This document shows positions 21,362-29,633 of a DNA stretch of 63,800 nucleotides, in pieces (positions within the stretch are counted from its first letter, which is position 1; each line of letters starts with the position of its first letter). The position numbers and the translations under genes are program-made. Origin of the DNA: Pirellulaceae bacterium. Lineage in GTDB: Bacteria; Planctomycetota; Planctomycetia; Pirellulales; Thermoguttaceae. The notes under the pieces are model-generated. The model did not search any database. It was not told the DNA's origin and worked only from the letters and a program-made list of their open reading frames with translations. The stretch covers positions 1-63,800 of the forward strand of contig JAAYCB010000084.1 in the NCBI GenBank assembly GCA_012744395.1. The letters are read 5' to 3'.

Positions 21362-21709
21362 ATGGAGAGTCGCGTGCGGCCGTTTCTTCTGTTCACTGCG
21401 ATCCTGGTTGTTCTGGTGGCGTTTTCCGCTTCGGTCGCCCGTTCCACGACGGGCGCCCGGAGCCGCCCCGCGTCGTTCAGCAAGACGACCCGCTATTCAT
21501 TTCAGCTCGGGGAGCCGTCCCGGAGCATTGGAGGAGCGCGCGGCGGCGAAGGCCGAACAGCCGCGGAGCGTGACGATTGCTGGCTCGGTTGGCTGGACCC
21601 GCGCTACCCGGATTCGTGCCGGACTGGCGGAGTATTCCCTTCGCCGCGACTCGCGCCGGCGATGATTGACACGCTCTGGCTTGGCGAGGCCTCCGCTCGG
21701 GCGGAATGA
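21362..21709 (+). CDS. Small protein with N-terminal membrane anchor, unknown
   Basis: 115 residues from ATG 21362 (GGAG about 13 bases upstream). Residues about 6-28, RPFLLFTAILVVLVAFSAS, form one transmembrane helix or uncleaved signal; the rest is Arg/Ser/Gly-rich without recognisable domain. The stop lies 10 bases before the start of the hydrolase, suggesting co-transcription. The C-terminal half has weak coding character, so the gene may be spurious or shorter. Confidence 0.35.
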   Translation: MESRVRPFLLFTAILVVLVAFSASVARSTTGARSRPASFSKTTRYSFQLGEPSRSIGGARGGEGRTAAERDDCWLGWLDPRYPDSCRTGGVFPSPRLAPAMIDTLWLGEASARAE

Positions 21710-21719
21710 GCAGGTTGGC

Positions 21720-22598
21720 ATGGGCGAGGAGCACCCCGGGGGTCGGCTGATGGTTGCAGGCGCGGAATCGTGCATCGAGTGGACCTGCGGCGACGGTCTG
21801 CGGCTCCATGTCCGCCGCTGGCAGCCGCCGGGGCGAGCGCGAGCGTTGGTGGTTGTCGCCCACGGGTTCGTCGAACACGGGGGGCGTTATGCCGAGTTGG
21901 CCCAGCGGCTGAATCTTTCCCACATGGCGGTCTGGATCCCCGATTGTCGCGGCCACGGCCGTTCTCAAGGCAGCCGGATCTGGGTCGATCGTTTTGACAG
22001 GTATGTCGACGATTTCCTTGGGGTCGTGGGCGAGGCGCGCAGAGAGCATCCCGGCCTGCCGGTGTTCTTCGTCGGGCACAGCATGGGGGGGCTGGTTGCC
22101 ACGTTGGCGTCCCTCACCGAAGGGGCTTGCGCAAACGGCCTGATCTTAAGTGCGCCGGCGGTCGGCCTTGCCAAGGGCCTGTTTCCCTGGTTGAGAAGAC
22201 TGGCCGGCTGGGCGAGCCGCCTGCTGCCCCGGCTGCGACTGGCACGGATGGGCTCGGCGATGCTCACGCGCGATCCGCGGGTGTTGGCTGAATTTCGCAA
22301 CGATCCGCTCGTCTATCACGGGCGAATCCCCTCGCGAACCGGGGCCGAGATTCTCCGCGCCTGCGGCGAAGCGCGGCGGGCGGCGGCCCGAGTGAGGCTG
22401 CCCGTGCTGATCCTCCAGGGCACCGCCGATGCTGTCGTGTCCGCTGCAGAGGTGCAGCGGTTCTACGACGAATTGTCGTCGGGAGACAAGACGCTGCGAC
22501 TCTACCCGGGGCTCTACCATGATCTGCCCCGCGAGCCCGAGAGGCAGACGCTTCTCGCGGAGCTGGCCGCCTGGATCGAGCAGCGGTGCGGCGGCTGA
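21720..22598 (+). CDS. Alpha/beta hydrolase, monoacylglycerol lipase-like
   Basis: 292 residues from ATG 21720; ATG 21750 is an alternative. The serine hydrolase fold shows the oxyanion region VVAHGFVEHGGRY, the nucleophile elbow GHSMGG, the acid in LILQGTADAVVSA and the histidine in YPGLYHDLPREPE, in the order and spacing of the MGLL/lysophospholipase family. HGFxEHxxRY is a hallmark of that family. It likely cleaves monoacylglycerols or lysophospholipids. No signal peptide is seen, so it should be cytoplasmic. The small membrane-protein gene directly upstream may be in the same operon. Confidence 0.88.
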   Translation: MGEEHPGGRLMVAGAESCIEWTCGDGLRLHVRRWQPPGRARALVVVAHGFVEHGGRYAELAQRLNLSHMAVWIPDCRGHGRSQGSRIWVDRFDRYVDDFLGVVGEARREHPGLPVFFVGHSMGGLVATLASLTEGACANGLILSAPAVGLAKGLFPWLRRLAGWASRLLPRLRLARMGSAMLTRDPRVLAEFRNDPLVYHGRIPSRTGAEILRACGEARRAAARVRLPVLILQGTADAVVSAAEVQRFYDELSSGDKTLRLYPGLYHDLPREPERQTLLAELAAWIEQRCGG

Positions 22599-22807
22599 CG
22601 GGGCGCGACTCTTGCGGTTGAATCGAAGATCCGGCCGGCGGCGGGCTGCCGCCGGGATGCCCAACCGGCTGAGCGTAATGTATCATTCAGCAGGATCGCG
22701 CTGCGATCAGCCGTCAGAAGAGTCTTCGAGTGACGCTGGCGGCAAGAGAGGGTTGCTGCGGCGGCCGGAGGACTTCTGGTAATCTCAGAGACGAAAGGAC
22801 GAACGTC

Positions 22808-23782
22808 GTGCCAACCGTCAAGCGGATTCTTGTGACCGGCGGAGCCGGGTTTCTCGGCTCCCATCTCTGCGAGCGATTGGTCGAGCGGGGGCACGACGTG
22901 ATCTGCCTCGACAATTTCTTCACGAGCCAGAAGTCGAACGTGGTCCATCTGCTCGGCTGCCCCAATTTCGAGCTGGTCCGGCACGACATCACGCTTCCAA
23001 TTTACCTGGAGGTCGACGAGATCTACAACCTCGCCTGCCCTGCCGCGCCGGGCCACTACCAGTTCAACCCGATCAAGACGATGAAGACGTCGATGGCCGG
23101 AGCGATCAACGTGCTGGGGATGGCCAAGCGTTGCCGGGCGCGGGTCCTCCAGGCCTCCACGAGTGAGGTCTACGGCGATCCGGAGATCCACCCGCAGCCG
23201 GAAACCTACCGCGGATCGGTCAATCCGATCGGTCCGCGGGCGTGCTACGACGAGGGCAAGCGGGCGGCCGAGGCCCTGTTCATGGACTACCATCGCATGA
23301 ACCGGGTCGACGTCCGCATCGTGCGGATCTTCAACACCTATGGCCCGCGGATGCACCCCTTCGACGGCCGCGTGATCTCCAACTTCATTCGCCAGGCTCT
23401 TCAAGCGGAGGAGATCACCCTATTCGGCAGCGGAGAGCAGACGCGGTCGTTCTGCTATCGCGACGACATGGTCGAGGGCCTCGTCCGCATGATGGAGAAC
23501 GATCAAGGGTTCATCGGACCGGTGAACCTGGGCAATCCGGGCGAGTTCTCGATTGCCGAGCTGGCGGAGCATGTGCTCAGGCTGACCGGTTCCCGCAGCC
23601 GGATCGTCAACAAGCCGCTCCCGGCCGACGATCCCAAGCGCCGCCGGCCAGACATCCGGCTGGCCAAGGAGAAGCTCGACTGGGCGCCGACCGTGCCCTT
23701 GGAGACGGGGTTGGCCAAGACGATCGAGTGGTTCCGATCGATCGAATTCAGCGACTATCGCCCGCCGACGCCCCATTATTGA
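22808..23782 (+). CDS. NAD-dependent epimerase/dehydratase, UDP-glucuronate decarboxylase-like
   Basis: 324 residues from GTG 22808 (AAAGGA upstream); earlier starts add unconserved residues. Extended SDR with the NAD-binding GGAGFLGSH, the catalytic Ser in [10 protein letters not shown] and YxxxK in [10 protein letters not shown]. The signature stretches [46 protein letters not shown] and [20 protein letters not shown] are those of UDP-xylose synthases, which convert UDP-glucuronate to UDP-xylose for surface polysaccharide. Its 3' end overlaps a remnant on the other strand by 7 bases. Confidence 0.92.
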   Translation: MPTVKRILVTGGAGFLGSHLCERLVERGHDVICLDNFFTSQKSNVVHLLGCPNFELVRHDITLPIYLEVDEIYNLACPAAPGHYQFNPIKTMKTSMAGAINVLGMAKRCRARVLQASTSEVYGDPEIHPQPETYRGSVNPIGPRACYDEGKRAAEALFMDYHRMNRVDVRIVRIFNTYGPRMHPFDGRVISNFIRQALQAEEITLFGSGEQTRSFCYRDDMVEGLVRMMENDQGFIGPVNLGNPGEFSIAELAEHVLRLTGSRSRIVNKPLPADDPKRRRPDIRLAKEKLDWAPTVPLETGLAKTIEWFRSIEFSDYRPPTPHY

Positions 23783-23967
23783 CGGTCGTTCGGGTCCGCC
23801 GCCAGCCGGACCTTGGGGAGCAGAATCTCGCAGGTCGTCCCGTCCGGCTCCCGGCCGGTGAAGGAGACGCGTCCGCCGAGATAGTCTGCGCCGAGCAGCG
23901 GGTGGCCGCAGGCCATGCCGAGTTCGAGCCGGGCATTCCGCTTGGCGGGGCAGGCTGGACGGGCAGT
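23776..23967 (-). pseudogene. Possible gene remnant in frame after the TPR gene
   Basis: Reading on past the TGA stop of the 839-residue TPR gene, in the same frame, gives 63 open codons to a TAA at 23776. They encode ...NARLELGMACGHPLLG, GGRVSFTGREPDGTTCEILLP and so on. The GREPDGTTCEILLP segment resembles the last strand of a GHKL histidine-kinase ATPase domain (G-TTF-I-LP). It has no plausible start codon of its own. It may be the tail of a decayed kinase gene, or chance coding potential. Confidence 0.25.
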
Positions 23968-26487
23968 TCATCCGCATTTTTGCATCAGGGCGAGGAATTG
24001 CGGCTTCCGTTGCGCCCCGCCGAGTTCCGGGTGGAGCACCTGGAGGAGCGCGATGATCTTCTTCGCCTGCTGCGGATTGCCGAGCCGGTAGTGGAGGAGG
24101 GCAATCGCGTACTTCGCGCGGAACCACCGATCGCTGGCCGCCGGCGAGCGCTGTTCGACGCGGCGCCATTGGGCGAGGGCCGCTTCGAGCGTTGGGCGAT
24201 CGTCGGCCTCGCAGAGAAGCTGCGCATATTCCTCCTGAATCGTTCCGTCCTGGGGATTGTCTTGCGCCAGCCTGGCGTAGGCTTGCAGCGATTCGGCCGG
24301 GCGGCCGGCGTCGCGGAGCGCTCGGGCGGCGAGGCGCTCGAGCACTGCCTGTTGCCGGTCGGAGAGCCCGCCGGGCTGGCCGCGGAGCAGGTTGATCGTC
24401 TTCAGCTCCAGCGCGGCCAACTCGCGGCGGACCGCACCGCTCGCCGAGGGCGCGATCGCGGCCAGCCCTTCGAGCGTGGTCAGCAGGTGGTCGGGCGAAC
24501 CTTCCGTGATCTGGGCCAACAAGGCCGACGCTTCCGGCAAGCGCCCCTGGCCGGCCAGCGAGAAGACGCGCAAGGCCTGGGCCGCGGACCGCCAGTCGGC
24601 CGGCGCGTCGTCGCCGGCCGCCAGGGCGGCCAGAAGGATCGACTCGGCGCGGTCGAAGCCCGCGGGGGCGGCGTCGAGCCAGAGCTCGGCGGCGGCGAGC
24701 ACGGCCTGCCGCGCGCGGGGGCTCCAGCGCTCCGGCGGCTTGCCTTCCGGCCCCAGGGCGATCGCCTCAAACCAGCGCGCCGCCTCGGCGGCGAGTTCAC
24801 CGGCCGGCCGGCCCTCCGCTTTCAGGCCGGCAACCGATCGGCGGCAGCAGCGCTGGGCGGCCTGGATCACCTGGTCGAACTGGGCAAAGTCCGGCGTGAT
24901 CCGCCGGTAGAGGGCGGCCGCCTGCTGCCAGTCGTGCTGGCTTTCGCATGCGCGGCCCAATTGCCAGCGGACCGCGTTGGCCGTTGCGCCCTCCGGCCAG
25001 GACTCGAGATGCTCGCGGAGAAGCGCAAGGAACCGGTCGATCGCTCCGGGGGCGCCGGCGGCGGCGACCGCGGCAGCCTGTTCGATCGCCAGATGGTGGG
25101 CCTCGGGAGCCTTGGGGTGCGCCGGCTGGGCCTTGGCCAGGTCGCGATAGCGGCGGAGGGCTTCCTCGCTCCGCCCCCGCGCGCGCTCGATCGTTGCGGC
25201 AACGAAGCCGAGTTGGAATGCCCGGTCTGAATCGCCTTGCTGCCGGGCCATGTCGCGAGCCTGGTCGTACGTGCTGATCGCCTCGTCGAACTGCCCGCTG
25301 AGGTAGGAACTCTCGGCCGCCCGTGCCCAGACATCGACGTTGCCGCCGCCGGGCGATGTCTTCAGAGACTGGGCGAGCAACAGTTTTGCCAGCCGGCTCC
25401 AGTAGGGGCCGTGATGCTGGGCCAGCTGGTCGGCCAGGGCCACGGCCATGGCCTGCCACTGCGCGGCGGTCTCCTGCTGGCCGGCCTTGTCGGCCGCCTG
25501 CCACGCCGCCAGGGCCGTCTCCAGCCGGGCGTAGTCGAGCTGCGGAGTGGTCGGGCCGCGAAGCTGGTTGACGCGCTCGACGGCCTCGGCAAGGCGGCCC
25601 GACGCCAGGTCGAGGCGAATCCGTTCGGCGACCAGCCGCGCGGCGATCTCGTCGGGCGGTGAGTCCGCCTCGGCGGCGTCGATCTTCCGCTGGGCCGCGG
25701 CATCGTCGCCGAGCAGCCGATGGCAGACGATCTCGTCGACGCGGCTGTCCCAGGCCAGGGGGTCGCTCGCATCGAGCCGGGCCAGGTCGTTCAAAAGGGC
25801 CAACGCTCGGGCCAGCGCGTCGGCCCGGTCAGCGCTCTGGGCATCGTGGCAGAGGGCCTGATTGCGGAGGGCCCGGGCCGTCTGGTACTGAATCTGTTTC
25901 AGCAGCGTGGCCAACTGGTAGACGCTGAGCGTGGCGGGCGACTCGGCCGGATGGCGGCCGGGAAGACTCCGTTCGCGGAGCGCGCTTTCCGCCTGCTGCG
26001 ACAGCTCGCCGAGCGTCCGGATCGCTTCGCGGAGAAATTCGCGGGCCTGCTGGCGGCGCTCCTCCTGGTCGCCGAGCACCTCGGATTCCTGCCGCCCGAG
26101 TTCGCCCCGGGCAACCCGGGCGAGCGCCCCCTGGGTTCGAACCAGGAGGAGCCGCGGGTGGGTGGGATTGTTTTCGGCGAACTGCCCGGTCACTTCCCAG
26201 GCTTTCCGCCAGAGGGGCTCGCGATCCTCCGGCGGCGAGTCGAGGGCCCGCTCGACCAGCGTCACGGACAACTCCGCGACAAGATCGGCCTGGCGCGTCT
26301 CCGAGAGCCCTCCCTCCGCGAGGCGCGCGTTGCAGTAGCTCTCCGCCAGTTCGAACAGCCGCCGTGCGCGCAGGCCGGCCAGGAACGGGCCGTCTGGCGA
26401 ATCCTCGGCCGCGATCGCCGCGGCGAACGGGATTGCCGCAAACGAAACGACCAAGACGGCGATGCGCAGACAATCAGCAGGTTTCAT
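23968..26487 (-). CDS. Large exported TPR-type repeat protein
   Basis: 839 residues. A signal peptide (MKPADCLRIAVLVVSFAAIPFAAAIAAE) precedes an almost wholly helical, Ala/Leu/Glu-rich protein with many degenerate tetratricopeptide-like units (for example YLSGQFDEAISTYDQARDMARQQGD and YRDLAKAQPAHPKAPEAHHLAIE). It is the last gene of a minus-strand operon with VWA, ExbB and ExbD genes, starting 9 bases after the stop of the upstream exbD. A periplasmic scaffold partner for the Exb/Tol-type motor is the natural reading; no enzymatic motif is seen. Confidence 0.8.
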   Translation of the reverse strand: MKPADCLRIAVLVVSFAAIPFAAAIAAEDSPDGPFLAGLRARRLFELAESYCNARLAEGGLSETRQADLVAELSVTLVERALDSPPEDREPLWRKAWEVTGQFAENNPTHPRLLLVRTQGALARVARGELGRQESEVLGDQEERRQQAREFLREAIRTLGELSQQAESALRERSLPGRHPAESPATLSVYQLATLLKQIQYQTARALRNQALCHDAQSADRADALARALALLNDLARLDASDPLAWDSRVDEIVCHRLLGDDAAAQRKIDAAEADSPPDEIAARLVAERIRLDLASGRLAEAVERVNQLRGPTTPQLDYARLETALAAWQAADKAGQQETAAQWQAMAVALADQLAQHHGPYWSRLAKLLLAQSLKTSPGGGNVDVWARAAESSYLSGQFDEAISTYDQARDMARQQGDSDRAFQLGFVAATIERARGRSEEALRRYRDLAKAQPAHPKAPEAHHLAIEQAAAVAAAGAPGAIDRFLALLREHLESWPEGATANAVRWQLGRACESQHDWQQAAALYRRITPDFAQFDQVIQAAQRCCRRSVAGLKAEGRPAGELAAEAARWFEAIALGPEGKPPERWSPRARQAVLAAAELWLDAAPAGFDRAESILLAALAAGDDAPADWRSAAQALRVFSLAGQGRLPEASALLAQITEGSPDHLLTTLEGLAAIAPSASGAVRRELAALELKTINLLRGQPGGLSDRQQAVLERLAARALRDAGRPAESLQAYARLAQDNPQDGTIQEEYAQLLCEADDRPTLEAALAQWRRVEQRSPAASDRWFRAKYAIALLHYRLGNPQQAKKIIALLQVLHPELGGAQRKPQFLALMQKCG

Positions 26488-26496
26488 GCGGACAAT

Positions 26497-26946
26497 TCAT
26501 GCTCCCAGCGAAGCGGCGAACTGCACCCGTTGGAGCCCGATCCGACGGCAGAGATCGTAGACGTCGATCACGTTCTCCATCGGCACGGCGGCCTCGATCT
26601 CGAGAATCACCGGCAAATCGACCTGGACGCCGGCAACGGCCGAGAGCACGCCGCCGACGTCGTCCAGCCGAGCGTACTGGCGGGAGTTGACCTCCCAGCG
26701 AGGCGCGCCCGAACGCCAAAGGAGCTTGACCACGATCTCGTCGAGGTCTTGCCGGATCGGATCGATCGGCACGGTCTCCGCAGTGCTGCCGGGCAACGAC
26801 AGATTCGTCGGCAGGACCTCCTCCGGCGGCAGAAAACTCGACGTGCAGATGAAGAAGATCAGCAACTGAAAAATCACGTCGATCATCGGCGTCATTTCCA
26901 CCGAGAGCGGCCGACGACTGCTGGCGTGGCGGGAGGGAACGCGCAT
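26497..26946 (-). CDS. exbD: ExbD/TolR-family biopolymer transport protein (first of two in gene order 5')
   Basis: 149 residues, one N-terminal transmembrane helix and a periplasmic domain. The key sequence MTPMIDVIFQLLIFFICTS carries the Asp that takes up protons in ExbD/TolR/MotB stators. The periplasmic part ends with a DVYDLCRRIGLQRV helix typical of the family. It lies 78 bases downstream of another exbD and 9 bases upstream of the TPR gene. Two different ExbD subunits with one ExbB are common in planctomycetes and Bacteroidetes; they could make a heterodimer in the motor. Confidence 0.93.
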   Translation of the reverse strand: MRVPSRHASSRRPLSVEMTPMIDVIFQLLIFFICTSSFLPPEEVLPTNLSLPGSTAETVPIDPIRQDLDEIVVKLLWRSGAPRWEVNSRQYARLDDVGGVLSAVAGVQVDLPVILEIEAAVPMENVIDVYDLCRRIGLQRVQFAASLGA

Positions 26947-27024
26947 GGGGAACAGGGGGACAACAGGTTAGGAGTTAGAGGCGAAGGGAAAATGTGGAAT
27001 GTCGAAATTCAAATGTCGAAACTT

Positions 27025-27456
27025 CTATTTCCCCGCGACGGCGAACTTGACATTCCAGATGCCGCTGCGGGCGCAGGTGAGCAGGATCGGTTCCACGGTC
27101 TGATAGGGGACGAGTCGGTCGGTGCGGATGCGTACCTCCAGGGGGCGCGCGTCGCCCGTTCGCCGCGTCTTCTCCTGCTCATACTTGAGGAGAGACTCCA
27201 ATCGCGCCGGAGCGACGATCTCGGTTCCAACGGCGATCTGCCGGTCGGGCAAGACGTTGACGACAATCCGCCGGACGTTCTCCTCCTCGGGGCGATCGCC
27301 GCTGGACGCGTCGGGCAGGTCGATCGCCAGTTGCACCTCTTGCTGGGCGAGGTGGCTGGAGACGAGAAAGAAGATGATCAGCAGAAAGACGACATCGATC
27401 ATCGGCGTCATGTTGAAGCCGATCGTGCCGCGTGTGGAATTCGAAGCGATTCGCAT
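27025..27456 (-). CDS. exbD: ExbD/TolR-family biopolymer transport protein (second)
   Basis: 143 residues from ATG 27456; the reading frame continues far upstream as a shadow of exbB and was trimmed. It has the motif MTPMIDVVFLLIIFFLVSS (proton-binding Asp in the membrane helix), then a periplasmic domain with RRIVVNVLPDRQIAVG and YQTVEPILLTCARSGIWNVKFAV, standard for ExbD. Its ATG overlaps the exbB stop (TGATG), so it is translationally coupled to exbB, as expected of subunits of one complex. Confidence 0.93.
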   Translation of the reverse strand: MRIASNSTRGTIGFNMTPMIDVVFLLIIFFLVSSHLAQQEVQLAIDLPDASSGDRPEEENVRRIVVNVLPDRQIAVGTEIVAPARLESLLKYEQEKTRRTGDARPLEVRIRTDRLVPYQTVEPILLTCARSGIWNVKFAVAGK

Positions 27457-28388
27457 CAGCGGCCTCCTTCGAGCGGCGGCGGCGCCGGCCCCTGGGACGG
27501 CCTGGGGGGCGGCGCCGTCGGCAGCGGCTGTCGCAAGCGGAGCCGCTTCAGCGGGGCGGTCACGTGCTGGGCGCTGTAGACGACTTCGGCCACGAGGTGA
27601 TCGATCCGGTTGCGGAACACGGCGAAGGCTCCCAAGGAGGGAATCGCCACGATCAACCCCTCGACCGTGGTGACCAACGCCAGGTAGATTCCCTCGGCCA
27701 GGTCGGCGGCCCGGGGCGCCCCCTGTGAATCGGCCAGTTCGCGGAAGGCCAGCACCATGCCGACGACCGTTCCCAGCAGGCCCAGCATGGGGGCAATGTT
27801 GCCGATCACCGAGAGATATTCGATCTTGCGAAACAACCGCGCGGACTGTTCGGCGGTGGCGTCCTCCATGGCCTTTTCGACCGCGTGCCAACCGCCATCG
27901 GCCTCGACAATCCCGGCGCGGAGCACGAAGGCCAGAAAGCTGGGCTGCATCTGGCAACGCTGGTCGGCAGCCGCGAGTTTTCCCGCGGCGAGCAAGTGAT
28001 GGACTTCTTCCTCCAGCCCCGGGGGCATCAGCACCGGGGCGCGGATCGTGATGATATGTTCAATCGCCAGGGCCACCGCGGCGATCGAGAGGAGAATAAT
28101 CACCAGGCCCACCACGCCGCTTGCCCGGAGAATCTCCCAGAACGATCTCGGAGGGGCTGCCGCTGGCGCGGCGCCGGCGGGCCCCGCCGCAGCGGCCGGA
28201 GACGCGGCCGCCGGGAACTCGGCATCGGCCGGCGCCGGGGCCGGCGCCGGGGCCGGCGCCGGGGCGGGCGCTGGGGCGGGTGGTGGAACGGGGCTCGGCG
28301 GCGAGGGATCCTGCCCCCGGGCGGCGAGCTGCCCGGCCGCGCAAGCCGCGATTGCCAATGCCACGAAGACGGCCAGGTTGCGGTCCAT
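27456..28388 (-). CDS. exbB: MotA/TolQ/ExbB proton channel protein with Pro-Ala periplasmic linker
   Basis: 310 residues from ATG 28388. An N-terminal signal-like helix (MDRNLAVFVALAIAACAAG) is followed by an unusual Pro/Ala linker (PAPAPAPAPAP, about residues 35-60) and an Ala-rich stretch. The ExbB core follows: a first membrane helix GVVGLVIILLSIAAVALAIEHII, then a cytoplasmic domain, then two helices around YLSVIGNIAPMLGLLGTVVGMVLAF and EGIYLALVTTVEGLIVAIPSLGAF, the hallmark of MotA/TolQ/ExbB. With the two ExbD proteins it should use the proton gradient to do work in the envelope. Confidence 0.92.
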   Translation of the reverse strand: MDRNLAVFVALAIAACAAGQLAARGQDPSPPSPVPPPAPAPAPAPAPAPAPAPADAEFPAAASPAAAAGPAGAAPAAAPPRSFWEILRASGVVGLVIILLSIAAVALAIEHIITIRAPVLMPPGLEEEVHHLLAAGKLAAADQRCQMQPSFLAFVLRAGIVEADGGWHAVEKAMEDATAEQSARLFRKIEYLSVIGNIAPMLGLLGTVVGMVLAFRELADSQGAPRAADLAEGIYLALVTTVEGLIVAIPSLGAFAVFRNRIDHLVAEVVYSAQHVTAPLKRLRLRQPLPTAPPPRPSQGPAPPPLEGGR

Positions 28389-28493
28389 CGATTTCACGCC
28401 TTGTTCCTTGAAGAGGCTGGCAGCCGTCAGCGTTCGGCCGGCAGCGATCCGTTGTAACCTGTGAGCTGTCACCGCTGAGTGTCTTGCCGGCCC

Positions 28494-29633
28494 TCAGCTT
28501 GAGTCTTCGCCCGGCCCGCCGGCAGGCGGGCTCAGCCGGAGTTGTGCTTCCGCAACCCCCGGCGATTCCGGGTAGTCGACGAGGAGTTCGCGATACAGGC
28601 CGAGGGCCGCTTCGCGTCGCTGGAGTCTTTCCAGGGCGGCGCCCGCGTCGAGCAGCGCCCGCGCGGCCAACGAGCGGTCGCGCGAATGGAGGATCGGGAT
28701 TCGCATCATCGCCAGGGCAGATTTCTCCCAGTCGCCCAAGCGTGCCCAGGCCTGCCCGACCACGTAGTAGCCGCCGGCTCGCAACGGCGGGGGCATCGAC
28801 TCCAGCGTCCGCTCCCAAGAGGCGACCTGGCCGGCATCCGCGCTGACCGCCGCCATCCGCCAGGTTTGGGTGAGGGCCAATTGGGCGATCGTCTTTTCCG
28901 CACTCGTCGAGAGAATCCGCAGCCGGTCGAGCGCCGCGCCGCCGAGCTCCGTGGGCAGCAAGTAGCTTGCCCCGAGGAGGACCGCCGCCGGGGTGCTTTC
29001 CTGGCGGAGCCAGGTTCGCGCGTCCTGTTCGAGTTGGGCCGACTGGGAGGATGGATACCAGGCCAAGGGGATGCAATCGAAGTAGGGCGTGGCCGAATCC
29101 GCGCGGACCAGCAGCAGAAACTCGCCGGCAGCCGCACTCAGTTGGCCCAGGGCGCGGCAGCACCAGACGATCTCGGCGGTGATCTGGCGGCGGACCCAAG
29201 GCCGAGCCTCCTGTTCGCGGGCAGCGCGGTAAGCGGCCAGTGCCGCGGGGAAATCGCCGGCGGCCGACAGCGCGTCGGCCTTCTCGTGGGGCGCGATCCG
29301 GCGGGTTTCGATCCGGGCGACATTCTCGGCCGGGAAGGTGCGGCTGCCGCCACCGATATCGATCACCAGCCCCGCGCTGGAGTAGTCGGCGATCGCGCCG
29401 GTCACGCGGATCACCCCCTGGGCGGAGTTCGGGCTGGAGAGGAAGACGGCATCCTGGGCGCGCGTGGCGGGGGCGGAGAGATCGGCGGCAAACAGGCCGA
29501 GGGCGATCAGCAGTTGCAGCCGCGCCGCGCGGCGGGCGTGGCCCGGCCGCACCCGGTCGGAAACCCTGCGCGGGGCTGTCTCGCGCGTCGAGCGCGGCCG
29601 AACGGTGTTCAACGATTCTCCGGCTCCGGTCAT
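28494..29633 (-). CDS. Exported helical-repeat protein of the Exb/VWA operon
   Basis: 379 residues from ATG 29633, which overlaps the VWA gene's stop (ATGA), so the two are translationally coupled. An Arg-rich N-terminus and a hydrophobic segment, LQLLIALGLFAADLSAPATRAQ (about residues 39-60), form a signal peptide. A small beta region (GVIRVTGAIADYSSAGLVIDIGGGSRTFP) follows, then TPR-like helices. I recognise no named family. The beta part resembles a short SH3-like or adhesive element. Together with the operon context it suggests a periplasmic partner of the ExbBD motor. Confidence 0.75.
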   Translation of the reverse strand: MTGAGESLNTVRPRSTRETAPRRVSDRVRPGHARRAARLQLLIALGLFAADLSAPATRAQDAVFLSSPNSAQGVIRVTGAIADYSSAGLVIDIGGGSRTFPAENVARIETRRIAPHEKADALSAAGDFPAALAAYRAAREQEARPWVRRQITAEIVWCCRALGQLSAAAGEFLLLVRADSATPYFDCIPLAWYPSSQSAQLEQDARTWLRQESTPAAVLLGASYLLPTELGGAALDRLRILSTSAEKTIAQLALTQTWRMAAVSADAGQVASWERTLESMPPPLRAGGYYVVGQAWARLGDWEKSALAMMRIPILHSRDRSLAARALLDAGAALERLQRREAALGLYRELLVDYPESPGVAEAQLRLSPPAGGPGEDSS

